From contig SOET01000001.1 in NCBI GenBank assembly GCA_021646465.1, forward strand, positions 62,001 through 126,000: a DNA stretch of 64,000 bases. The letters run 5' to 3'. The notes under the pieces are model-generated. The model saw only the letters and a program-made list of their open reading frames with translations, ran no database searches and was not told the origin of the DNA. Position 1 is the first letter of the stretch. Each line of letters opens with the position of its first letter. Below, one piece after another: positions 46,209 to 54,586 of the stretch. Origin of the DNA: Candidatus Kuenenia hertensis (GTDB taxonomy: Bacteria; Planctomycetota; Brocadiia; Brocadiales; Brocadiaceae). The translations under genes were made by a program, and so were the position numbers.

Positions 46209-46697
46209 CTAATAAAATCTTTTATTTTGCTGTTTAAGCCATAAGGTAAAAAGTGATAACGTTTCTTCCCGGAGAACATTTCTACATATTTCAATAGGGC
46301 TTCCGCCGATTCTTTTCATGATTTCGTTGGGAATCGAAAGTTCATTAAATCCGATTTTTAGTGCGTCTTCAATACGGGCGCCGTACACAATTTTTGAGAT
46401 TTTTGCCCAGTGGCAGGCGGAAAAACACATGGGGCACGGTTCGCAGGTGGAATATATCGTGCAGCCGGACAAATCAACGGTATTTAAGGTATTGCAAGCT
46501 TCCCGTATTGCATGAATTTCTGCATGGGCGGTAATATCCGTGTTTTTCCATACATGATTGTGGGTACAACTTATTACCTGGTTGTTTTTTGTTATACATG
46601 CGCCAAAAGGTGTTTGCCCATTAAGGATTCCTTCTTTTGCCTTGTTTATGGCAAGGTGCATATATTTTTTGTCAGTGATTTCTTCCGTAGTCGTCAA
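46209..46697 (-). CDS. Nucleoside deaminase-like protein (guanine deaminase type)
   Basis: 162 residues if started at the TTG at 46695-46697, which has AGAGGT at proper spacing; a GTG at 46718 is the alternative. Motifs: GQTPFGACITKNNQVI, DITAHAEIHAIREACN, STCEPCPMCFSACHWAKISK. The PFGA and CHWA features resemble guanine deaminase/TadA-like enzymes. It probably shares a transcript with the next deaminase (29-bp gap). Confidence 0.85.
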   Translation of the reverse strand: MTTTEEITDKKYMHLAINKAKEGILNGQTPFGACITKNNQVISCTHNHVWKNTDITAHAEIHAIREACNTLNTVDLSGCTIYSTCEPCPMCFSACHWAKISKIVYGARIEDALKIGFNELSIPNEIMKRIGGSPIEICRNVLREETLSLFTLWLKQQNKRFY

Positions 46698-46907
46698 AAG
46701 TACCTCTTTTCGCTGCACTATAAAATAACACTCGTTTCAATCAAGCCGGATTTTACAAAGTATCCTGTAATCAAGCAAGAAATATGTTGATAAATATTAT
46801 GAGAACGGATATTTTTGCATGATGTTTCGGAAGATTGCATTCTCAGTTGTTTCTGTATAAGATAACGATTAATAATGAAATTCTCTTTTGATTGGGGGCT
46901 TTTCACT

Positions 46908-47132
46908 ATGGGTGAATTCGGTTCTTTTGGAAAAATTCTGATAGCGATAGGTGTTATAATGATTATTATCGGAGTGTTGTTTCTGTTCGGAAACAAAATT
47001 CCGTTTTTAGGAAGACTTCCCGGAGATGTTGCCATCCAGAAGAAAAATTTCAGTTTTTATTTTCCCATCACCACGTGTATCATTATCAGTATAATTCTTT
47101 CTCTCATAATGTGGTTGCTGAGTAAGAAGTAA
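46908..47132 (+). CDS. DUF2905 membrane protein
   Basis: 74 residues from the ATG at 46908; an upstream in-frame ATG at 46875 is possible. Two membrane segments (ILIAIGVIMIIIGVLFLFG and ITTCIIISIILSLIMWLL) flank the motif KIPFLGRLPGDVAIQKKNFS, diagnostic of DUF2905. Function unknown. It converges with trpF. Confidence 0.8.
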   Translation: MGEFGSFGKILIAIGVIMIIIGVLFLFGNKIPFLGRLPGDVAIQKKNFSFYFPITTCIIISIILSLIMWLLSKK

Positions 47133-47142
47133 TACATCCCTC

Positions 47143-47751
47143 TTACATCCATTTTGCATTTGTTATAAATTCTTTCATGAGAGAGGCGTCTTTCTTTCCC
47201 GGCGAGGATTCTACGCCGGAAGACACATCCACGGCATAAGGAGATACCGCACGAATTGCCTCTTTTACATTATCTGGCGTCAATCCACCCGATAAAATAA
47301 TAGCTCCAAATTTGCGCGCCTTTTTTGCGATTTCCCAGTTAAACGTTGTTCCCGTTCCCCCCATGACTCCTTTAACATAACTGTCCAGTAAAAATGCGTG
47401 AGGTTTATAAAGCGCCAGTGTTTCAAGATCATGTTCTCCCTTAATTCTGAAAGCTTTGATGACTTTGAAACGTGGCATATCTTCCAGGTAAGAAGGAGGC
47501 TCATTGCCGTGAAGTTGTATGGTAGTTATGCCGCAATATTTACAAATATCGGTGATCGTCTCTTTTTTTTCATTCACAAAAACCCCTACGGTTGAGACGA
47601 ATGGAGGAAGTTCAGCGATAATATCTCTTGCCTGTTCCTTTGTAACCCTGCGCGGGCTTTCCGCAAATACGAAACCAAGGGCGTCTGTACCGAATTCTAT
47701 GGCCGATAGGGCATCGTTACTATTTGTAATGCCACAGATTTTTACTCTCAT
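47143..47751 (-). CDS. trpF: Phosphoribosylanthranilate isomerase
   Basis: 202 residues. The barrel starts MRVKICGITNSNDALSAIEF with catalytic Cys7. Next are ALGFVFAESPRRVTKEQARD, TIQLHGNE, LLDSYVKGVMGGTGTTFNWE (general-acid Asp), LSGGLTPDNVKEAI and DVSSGVESSPGKKD. It catalyses the Amadori rearrangement in tryptophan synthesis. No other trp gene is adjacent. Confidence 0.95.
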   Translation of the reverse strand: MRVKICGITNSNDALSAIEFGTDALGFVFAESPRRVTKEQARDIIAELPPFVSTVGVFVNEKKETITDICKYCGITTIQLHGNEPPSYLEDMPRFKVIKAFRIKGEHDLETLALYKPHAFLLDSYVKGVMGGTGTTFNWEIAKKARKFGAIILSGGLTPDNVKEAIRAVSPYAVDVSSGVESSPGKKDASLMKEFITNAKWM

Positions 47752-47868
47752 AATTCATGCTGATTTATTCAGAATAGTTCTGCGTCTTGAAACATAGGCG
47801 ATAGTTTATTCCTGATTTCTCTAGTAGAAATTAATTCTTTTGTATAGGTCATGTTTCTTTACTGGTTT

Positions 47869-49446
47869 TTAATGTTTGAAGTGCCGTTGACCGGTTAACA
47901 ACATGGAAATTCCATGTTCATCTGCTGCGGCGATTGATTCATCGTCCTTGTTCGACCCGCCGGGTTGGATGATGGCGGTTATTCCTGCTTTTGCCGCAGT
48001 ATCAACGCTGTCTCTGAAGGGGAAAAAGGCGTCAGATGCCATTACTGTGCCCTTTATCCTGTTGCCTGCTTTTTTAATGGCAATTTCGGTGGAATCAATC
48101 CTGCTCATCTGGCCAGCGCCGACACCCACAACCGCTTCGTCTTTTGCCAAAACAATGCAGTTTGATTTAACGTGCTTACAGATAGTAAATGCGAAACGAA
48201 GGTCGGCCATTTCCTGTTCGGTTGGTTGTTTTTTTGAAACTATTTTAAGATTTTCAGGATCATACAAAGAAAGGTCCCTGCTTTGTAAAAGGACTCCTCC
48301 TCCAACGCCCTTAATTTCCTGAATCTTCGCATCTCTCTCTTTTGCAGAAAGATGACCGGTTTTTAAAAGTCTTAAATTGCTGCCCCACTTCCTTTTTGTC
48401 GTGAGTATATCAATTGCTTGCTGATCGTAATCGGGAGCTATTATTGCTTCGACAAAATGTCCCGGTTCGGTAATAGCCTCCGCAGTTGTTACATCTACCT
48501 TCTTGTTTAATCCCAGGATACATCCGAATGCGGAAACCGGGTCGCCGTTATAAGCCTTTGTAAATGCATCTGCCAGAGTATTTGCTGATGCCGCCCCGCA
48601 GGGATTTGTATGTTTGATTACGATAGCAGACGGTTTCTCAAATTCCTTCACCAGTTCTAACGCTGCGTGAAGGTCTATTATATTATTGTATGAAAGCTCT
48701 TTGCCGCATAATTGCTGCGCGTTGGAAACACAAGGTTCGCTAATATTTTCTTCGACGTAAAAAGCCGCCGATTGATGGGGGTTTTCTCCGTACCGCAGTG
48801 ATTGCCGTTTGATATAATCAAGGGATAGCGCTGTTGGGTATCCTCCTTTATCTTCACCGATACCATCAAAATAATTTGCAATTACCCTGTCATAGCGTCC
48901 TGTTGTTCTGAAAGCTTCAACGGCCAGTTCAAAACGCATTTTTTCGGAAATGTTATTGTGACCGGCTTTGAGTTCCGCAATAATGAATTCATAACGTTTT
49001 GGATTTACAATAACGATGACGTCTTTGTAGTTTTTGGAAGCAGAACGAATCATGGAAGGACCTCCAATATCAATATTTTCTATGGCCTCTTCCATGGCGA
49101 CCCCTTCCTTTGCGATTGTTTTTTCGAAGGGATACAGATTTACCACTACCATATCGATCGGTTTGATTCCCAGTTCGTTCATTTGCTTTTTATGGGTATC
49201 GCTGTTTCTTAAGGCAAGGAGTCCTCCATGTACTTTCGGGTGCAATGTTTTTACGCGGCCATCCATGATTTCGGGAAATCCGGTGTATTCGGATATTTCA
49301 ATTACGGCAATGCCATTTTCTTTCAATAATTTGCATGTGCCGCCGGTGGAGATGATTTCCACCCCTAACGATTGTAATTCTTTTGCAAATGCTACAATTC
49401 CTGTTTTGTCAGAGACACTGATAAGCGCCCGTTCCAATTTCGTCAT
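47869..49446 (-). CDS. purH: Bifunctional AICAR transformylase/IMP cyclohydrolase
   Basis: 525 residues, normal length. The N-terminal MGS-like cyclohydrolase domain holds ALISVSDKTGIVAFAKEL, ISTGGTCKLLKENG, GRVKTLHPKVHGGLLA. The C-terminal transformylase holds LRYGENPHQSAAFYV, IVIKHTNPCGAA, KHVKSNCIVLAKDEAVVGVG and DAFFPFRDSVDTAA. It performs the last two steps of IMP synthesis, upstream of guaB in the pathway. It lies 23 bp after mlaA. Confidence 0.97.
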   Translation of the reverse strand: MTKLERALISVSDKTGIVAFAKELQSLGVEIISTGGTCKLLKENGIAVIEISEYTGFPEIMDGRVKTLHPKVHGGLLALRNSDTHKKQMNELGIKPIDMVVVNLYPFEKTIAKEGVAMEEAIENIDIGGPSMIRSASKNYKDVIVIVNPKRYEFIIAELKAGHNNISEKMRFELAVEAFRTTGRYDRVIANYFDGIGEDKGGYPTALSLDYIKRQSLRYGENPHQSAAFYVEENISEPCVSNAQQLCGKELSYNNIIDLHAALELVKEFEKPSAIVIKHTNPCGAASANTLADAFTKAYNGDPVSAFGCILGLNKKVDVTTAEAITEPGHFVEAIIAPDYDQQAIDILTTKRKWGSNLRLLKTGHLSAKERDAKIQEIKGVGGGVLLQSRDLSLYDPENLKIVSKKQPTEQEMADLRFAFTICKHVKSNCIVLAKDEAVVGVGAGQMSRIDSTEIAIKKAGNRIKGTVMASDAFFPFRDSVDTAAKAGITAIIQPGGSNKDDESIAAADEHGISMLLTGQRHFKH

Positions 49447-49469
49447 AGTATTCTTTCTCCTTTTAGCTG

Positions 49470-50510
49470 TTATTCATTAATCTTTTTGATTCTGTTTTTT
49501 GTATAAGCATCCTGAAGCGCTATGTAAGGATCAAGAGCAGGTTTTGTAATTTTCTCATACGTTTCTTCTGCCTCTAAAGAACCAGTGTTTGTGACATCGT
49601 ATGCTTTAATCCCGAATCCTTCTATAGGTGCGAGGAAGAAATAGGTAACCCATGTTATTGGATTAAGGGCGGTATCTCCGGCAAGTCCAAAGGTATCACG
49701 TACGTTAGACGGACCGAAAAAGGGCAATACAATGTATGTACCGGAATCCATCCTGGCTTTGGCAAGGGTCTGTCCCACGTCTTCATCGTATTCCTTTAAA
49801 TCGAATCCGGCTTTTGCCACATCAAAAAAACCTGCGAGACCTAAGGTGCTATTGATTGTGAAGCGTAATAGTTCGGTGCCTGCACCTTTTCCCTTTCCCT
49901 GGAACAGACAATTAAAAAAGCGTCCCGGCATTTGTAAGTTAGTGTAAAAATTTCTCACGCCCTTCCTGGCTGGCTCGGGCATTGCAAAACGGTATCCTTT
50001 ATATACCGGTTTAAAAAAATAATAATAAAACTTATCATTAAAAGCAAACATAGCACGATTGAATGGTTCAATGGAATCCTTTATCAAAATTTGTTCTTCC
50101 TCTTCGCCTAATAATTCTTCTTCTAAAGTAAGTTCGTCTTCCATATCCATAGTAAGCTCTTCCTCTGTAGTAATCTCTTCTCCTGCTTTTTCTGAAACTT
50201 CGGTTTCAGCAGTTTCCAATGTGATTTCTTCTGATTCGTTATTATTTTCGTTTGATGAAATTTCTTCTGAAGTATTATTTGTGTCTTCAACAAAAACAAC
50301 TTCCATTTCCACATCAGCCGTTTCCCCGTTTTTGTTTGTGTCATTATCTTTATTAACAGAATCATCTACGGACTCAGAATCCTCGTTATTTAAAGCTAAA
50401 GCTTCTGTAAACTGTTCTTCTGATGCCGTTGTAGTTTTTACCCAAAAAGGAATGGTGTTAAACTGGAAAGCGAGTATAAAGATAAAGGACAACAAAACGG
50501 GTGTTTTCAC
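49470..50510 (-). CDS. mlaA: MlaA (VacJ) lipoprotein-like with long acidic N-terminal extension
   Basis: 346 residues. After a signal segment (TPVLLSFIFILAFQF) comes about 110 residues of Glu/Asp/Asn/Ser-rich sequence (for example EDTNNTSEEISSNENNNESE). The MlaA domain then runs from IEPFNRAMFAFNDKFYYYFF through GVRNFYTNLQMPGRFFNCLF, FTINSTLGLAGFFDVAKAGF, GTYIVLPFFGPSNVRDTFGL and NPITW. MlaA extracts phospholipids from the outer membrane and gives them to MlaC. The usual lipobox Cys is not obvious and the acidic extension is atypical. It is the last gene of the mla operon. Confidence 0.92.
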   Translation of the reverse strand: MKTPVLLSFIFILAFQFNTIPFWVKTTTASEEQFTEALALNNEDSESVDDSVNKDNDTNKNGETADVEMEVVFVEDTNNTSEEISSNENNNESEEITLETAETEVSEKAGEEITTEEELTMDMEDELTLEEELLGEEEEQILIKDSIEPFNRAMFAFNDKFYYYFFKPVYKGYRFAMPEPARKGVRNFYTNLQMPGRFFNCLFQGKGKGAGTELLRFTINSTLGLAGFFDVAKAGFDLKEYDEDVGQTLAKARMDSGTYIVLPFFGPSNVRDTFGLAGDTALNPITWVTYFFLAPIEGFGIKAYDVTNTGSLEAEETYEKITKPALDPYIALQDAYTKNRIKKINE

Positions 50511-50582
50511 TTGAATGCTCCTGAAATTAAGGTTGATGAGAAATAATCATTACTCTGTTTTCTGTTTGCGATTGCCAAAGGG

Positions 50583-51185
50583 TTATCTTTCAGCAATTTT
50601 TTCCTTTAACATTTTTACGAGCTCGGAATATGGAGATTTCACAAGGATGCTGCTGAATTGACTGCGGTAATTATTTACTAAGCTTACCCCTTCAATTATC
50701 ACGTCATATATTTTCCAGTTTCCGTCGTTGCTCTTCAGGCGAAATTCTACAGCAGCTTCTTTGCCGGTATTTAAGATAAAATTTGTTTGTACTATCGAGT
50801 ATTTCCCTTTTTCCTTTTCCTTTAACAAAACAACTTCTTTTGCCGAATAGGAGCCGGTTTCTCCCAGATAGGTATTTCTAAGGATGCTGGTGAATAATCT
50901 GGTGAATTCATTTCTTTCTTCGGCGTTCAGTTTTTGCCAATACTGGCCAAGCGCCCTTTGTGACATTTCTTTAAAATTAAAAATAGGAGAAAGTTCAGCC
51001 CATAACTTTTCTTTACGTTCGCAACCTTTGTCATCCCCTTTAAGGGTTTCATCTTCCAGGATTGCTATTCCGTTTTTTACGTATTTCATGACAAGCTCTC
51101 CTGGTTCGCCTGCCCATAAAGAAGAAAAGGGGGTTAGAAGTAATGCGAAAAAGAACAGTTTCAATGCAAATCTTTTATTTTTCAT
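50583..51185 (-). CDS. mlaC: MlaC/Ttg2D phospholipid-binding protein
   Basis: 200 residues from the ATG at 51183-51185 (AGAGGA upstream). A signal peptide ends near SSLWA-GE. The MlaC pattern includes IFNFKEMSQRALGQYWQKLN, FTRLFTSILRNTYLGETGSY, VEFRLKSNDGNWKIYDVIIE and SLVNNYRSQFSSIL. It ferries phospholipid between MlaA and the MlaFED complex. It lies four bases downstream of mlaD. Confidence 0.93.
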   Translation of the reverse strand: MKNKRFALKLFFFALLLTPFSSLWAGEPGELVMKYVKNGIAILEDETLKGDDKGCERKEKLWAELSPIFNFKEMSQRALGQYWQKLNAEERNEFTRLFTSILRNTYLGETGSYSAKEVVLLKEKEKGKYSIVQTNFILNTGKEAAVEFRLKSNDGNWKIYDVIIEGVSLVNNYRSQFSSILVKSPYSELVKMLKEKIAER

Positions 51186-51189
51186 GTAA

Positions 51190-51636
51190 TTAATCCTCTG
51201 CTTTTCCAAAAACAAAATTTCCGATAAGCTTTTCTAAATCAAGAGGAGGTTCTGTCTCAATCAGATAACCTCCTGGTTCTATTATCTGGTCGGAACCTCC
51301 CGGTGTAATCTCAACATATTTTTCCCCTAAAAGTCCTTTTGTACGGATAGAGGCAATAGCATCTTCCTGTAGTTTTATGTCGTTTCTGATTTCCAGGATT
51401 ACTATTGCTTCATAATCTTTGAGGGCTATTGCATCGACTTTGCCTACTTCTACTCCAGCTATTTCAACCGCAGTATGTTTTTTTAAACCTTTTACCGAAC
51501 TAAAGACAGCGTTAATTTGGTAATAGTTATCACTGAAAAAATTGATCCTGCCAAGTTTTACCGAAATATAACCCATGCAAAGTATACCACAGAATATAAA
51601 TATACCGACCGCGATTTCAACATCAAATTTTTTCAT
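51190..51636 (-). CDS. mlaD: MlaD MCE-domain protein
   Basis: 148 residues, short as in E. coli MlaD. One N-terminal membrane helix (VGIFIFCGILCMGYISVKLG) is followed by a single MCE domain (YYQINAVFSSVKGLKKHTAV, EIAGVEVGKV, SIRTKGLLGEKYVEITPGGS). It forms the hexameric ring of the lipid transporter. Confidence 0.93.
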   Translation of the reverse strand: MKKFDVEIAVGIFIFCGILCMGYISVKLGRINFFSDNYYQINAVFSSVKGLKKHTAVEIAGVEVGKVDAIALKDYEAIVILEIRNDIKLQEDAIASIRTKGLLGEKYVEITPGGSDQIIEPGGYLIETEPPLDLEKLIGNFVFGKAED

Positions 51637-51672
51637 AAGTTTTCACCTTTTATTAACAAGGGGTATACCAGA

Positions 51673-52419
51673 TTATTTTATAGAAATAGGGCCTTCCAAT
51701 TCCGCATGAATAAACTGATGAACTATCGGATTATTTGAATCCTGAATTTCCTGTGGAGTGCCTTCTGCAATAATTTTTCCATCGTACAACATAGCAACAC
51801 GGTCAGCGACAGAGAATACTTCGGGAATTTCATGGGTTACCATAATTGCCGTGAAGTGTAAACTTTCTTGTAACGACCGTATTAAGTTGTGAATTGCTTT
51901 GGCAATCAAAGGATCTAATCCAGTAGTAGGCTCGTCGAAAAAAATTATTTCTGGATGCATTACCAGGCACCGCGCAAGAGCAACGCGTTTTTTCATACCG
52001 CCGCTAATTTCCGCCGGATATTTATTTTCTGCACCGGAAAGCCCCACGTTTGCAAGTTCCCTGAATACCGTTTCCCGTATGTCTAATGCCTTCATTCGTG
52101 TCTTTTCCCTGAGGGGAAATGCTACATTTTCAAAGACGGTGTATGAATCAAAAAGCGCTCCACCCTGAAAAACGACGCCAAAGCGTTCTTTTAAACGCTT
52201 TAGGGCCTTTCCTCTCAGTTTGCTGATATCCTGGTTGTCTACCAGGATCTTTCCCTTATCGGGTTTTGTCAGGCCGATTATGTGTTTTAGCAGTACGGAT
52301 TTTCCTTTTCCGCTGCCTCCAATCAATGCTAAGATATGGCCGTCTTCTATTTTTAAATTAACACCGCGTAATACTTTGTGTTCATTAAAACTTTTGTGTA
52401 AATCGATGACCTCAATCAT
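51673..52419 (-). CDS. mlaF: MlaF ABC-transporter ATPase
   Basis: 248 residues. Walker A GGSGKGKSVLLKHI, Q-loop VVFQGGALFDSYTVFENVAF, signature ISGGMKKRVALARCL, Walker B IIFFDEPTTGLDP, H-loop VTHEIPEVF. It energises the Mla lipid transporter; the GGALFDS motif after the Q-loop is typical of this subfamily. It follows mlaE by 10 bp. Confidence 0.95.
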   Translation of the reverse strand: MIEVIDLHKSFNEHKVLRGVNLKIEDGHILALIGGSGKGKSVLLKHIIGLTKPDKGKILVDNQDISKLRGKALKRLKERFGVVFQGGALFDSYTVFENVAFPLREKTRMKALDIRETVFRELANVGLSGAENKYPAEISGGMKKRVALARCLVMHPEIIFFDEPTTGLDPLIAKAIHNLIRSLQESLHFTAIMVTHEIPEVFSVADRVAMLYDGKIIAEGTPQEIQDSNNPIVHQFIHAELEGPISIK

Positions 52420-52429
52420 TTATTTTGAA

Positions 52430-53212
52430 CTATGCAACCAGCAAAGATGTCATAAAATAATCCCATATAAGAATCACAACGGAAGAAATTACCACGGACT
52501 GCGTTGTGGCTTTACTTACTCCTTCTGCCCCATATCCTGTATAAAAACCTTTGTAACAGGAAATCCACGTTATCAAAACACCAAAACTCAGTGATTTGTA
52601 AAATCCTTCAAAAATGTCCCTGGCTGCAACAAAATCATTGATTCCGCCAAAGTAGGTGCCGCTGGAAACGCCCAGGAGGACTACACCAATTAAATATCCT
52701 CCAAAAACTCCAAGAACTACAAAGATCGCATTAAGAAGGGGGAGTGATATTACTCCTGCAAGTATATTTGGTATAATAAGATATTTGTATGGGTTTAAAG
52801 CCATAGCGTCAAGCGCGTCTACTTGTTCGGAGATTCTCATAATCCCGATTTCCGCTGTTATAGCAGAGCCTGCACGTCCGGTAACCATCAAAGCGCAAAT
52901 AACCGGCCCTAACTCTTTAATCAGCGACAAAGCTACCGCCGGCCCAATCCTGGCTTCCGCGCCAAACTTGATTAATACATGATACATCTGTAAGGCCAGT
53001 ACCATCCCGGTGAATGAACCAGTTAAGACAATAACCAGAATCGTCTTAACTCCAATGAAGTTAATTTGTTTGATAACTCTTCTGATTAAATAGGGAGGAA
53101 ACAACATCCAAAACAAAGAGATAGCAAAAAAACACCCCATTTTCCCCAATTCCCTTATGAATTTATGGAGAGATTTGCCTATAATTTTAAATGGAAAAAA
53201 AACCGGATTCAT
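52430..53212 (-). CDS. mlaE: MlaE permease
   Basis: 260 residues with about five to six membrane helices. Family motifs: LTGSFTGMVLALQMYHVLIK, GPVICALMVTGRAGSAITAE, ISEQVDALDAMALNPYKYL and GFYTGYGAEGVSKATTQSVV. It is the integral membrane part of the MlaFEDB lipid transporter and the first gene of the five-gene operon mlaE-F-D-C-A. The MlaB STAS subunit is not encoded here. Confidence 0.95.
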   Translation of the reverse strand: MNPVFFPFKIIGKSLHKFIRELGKMGCFFAISLFWMLFPPYLIRRVIKQINFIGVKTILVIVLTGSFTGMVLALQMYHVLIKFGAEARIGPAVALSLIKELGPVICALMVTGRAGSAITAEIGIMRISEQVDALDAMALNPYKYLIIPNILAGVISLPLLNAIFVVLGVFGGYLIGVVLLGVSSGTYFGGINDFVAARDIFEGFYKSLSFGVLITWISCYKGFYTGYGAEGVSKATTQSVVISSVVILIWDYFMTSLLVA

Positions 53213-53381
53213 AAATTATTAAAAAATGATGATTTCTTTAATTATGTTATTCTAAATTTCACAACGTGTTATGGCGAAAAATGAAAGAATTTCAAATAAG
53301 TAATATTTACATAAAGCAAGTGCATAATTTAACATAAATTATTTTATTTATCAAGAATTAACAGGGTGCTGCACTAAGTTT

Positions 53382-54407
53382 TTAGATGTTTAGTGGGTGC
53401 TTTTGTCTTGAGAGTGCCGATTTCATTTCAGTATCTGCTTCTATATTTTTTATATGATAGTAATCCATTATGCCCATATTCCCTTCACGAAACGCCTGTA
53501 CAATTGCTTTCGGCACCTCGGCTTCTGCCGCAAGTATTTTTACTCTGCTTTCTTCCGCAAGTGCTTTTATTTCGTGCTGACGTACAATGGCTGCCTCTTT
53601 GCGTTTTTCCGTCTCCGCCAGAGCTATTTGTGTGTCTGCTCTGATTTGTGCGGATTGCAATTTTGCCCCGATATTTTCACCAACGGTGATATCGATTATG
53701 TTAACAGAAAGCATGGTAAAGGCAGTATCAGCGTCAAGCTTCTTTTCCATGACATACCGGGAGATAAGGTCCGGTCTCTCCAGGACTTTTTTATAACAAT
53801 CTGACGACCCGATAGCGGTAATAATGTTTTCTCCCACCCTTGCAGCTATGGTTTCTTCCGTGGCACTGCCAACCAGTTTTTCAATATTTGTACGTAACGT
53901 AATACGCGCCTTTACTTTTATCTGAATACCATCTTTTGTTATTGCATCAAGCGTTGAAGTCCCTTTTGCCGGATCAGGACAGGCAAATTCCTTGGGATAA
54001 ATGCTGGTCTTGACTATATCGAAAATATTTCTTCCTGCAAGGTCTATAGCGCAGGCATTATCGAAGCTAAGCTCAATATTTGCCTTGCTTGCCGCGATAA
54101 TTGCCCGGACTACCTGGTCAACATTTCCTCCGGCAAGGTAATGGGCTTCCAGGGATGATGGTGCGATATCTATTCCCACTTTTTTCGCCATAATGCGGTA
54201 TTTTACAATTGATTTTACATCAATCCGTTTAATGGCCATACCGATTATTTGTGAGAGTGAGATTGCAGCACCGGAAGAAAGGGCATTTATATAAAACCTG
54301 CCGTAAGTAAAAATAATGAATAAACTGAAGCAAATAAACAAAAAGAGCAATAGATAAAGTGATAATGAAATCGAAGTTGGCGCTAAAAGAAAGGGCAAAT
54401 ATTGCAT
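53382..54407 (-). CDS. floA: Flotillin-like protein FloA
   Basis: 341 residues. One N-terminal membrane hairpin (LYLLLFLFICFSLFIIFTYG) is followed by the SPFH-like core (AYLAGGNVDQVVRAIIAASK, DLAGRNIFDIVKTSI, IKVKARITLRTN), an Ala/Glu-rich coiled coil (IALAETEKRKEAAIVRQHEI) and a short tail. FloA oligomers organise membrane microdomains. It stands alone between mlaE and mutS. Confidence 0.9.
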   Translation of the reverse strand: MQYLPFLLAPTSISLSLYLLLFLFICFSLFIIFTYGRFYINALSSGAAISLSQIIGMAIKRIDVKSIVKYRIMAKKVGIDIAPSSLEAHYLAGGNVDQVVRAIIAASKANIELSFDNACAIDLAGRNIFDIVKTSIYPKEFACPDPAKGTSTLDAITKDGIQIKVKARITLRTNIEKLVGSATEETIAARVGENIITAIGSSDCYKKVLERPDLISRYVMEKKLDADTAFTMLSVNIIDITVGENIGAKLQSAQIRADTQIALAETEKRKEAAIVRQHEIKALAEESRVKILAAEAEVPKAIVQAFREGNMGIMDYYHIKNIEADTEMKSALSRQKHPLNI

Positions 54408-54586
54408 GGCTTTTCCTCATATGAAATTTTTAAGCGGACAATTTGTTTTCATGTTAATTTAAATATAAGGGAAATTCAATCTTTGTGGGCAATGCCCACC
54501 CTCTGGTAAAAGTAACCGAAGTCCTAATTTAATGTTTAATTTCATATATTTGTACTATAAAAAAGATAAAATGCAAGAGTTGTCTT

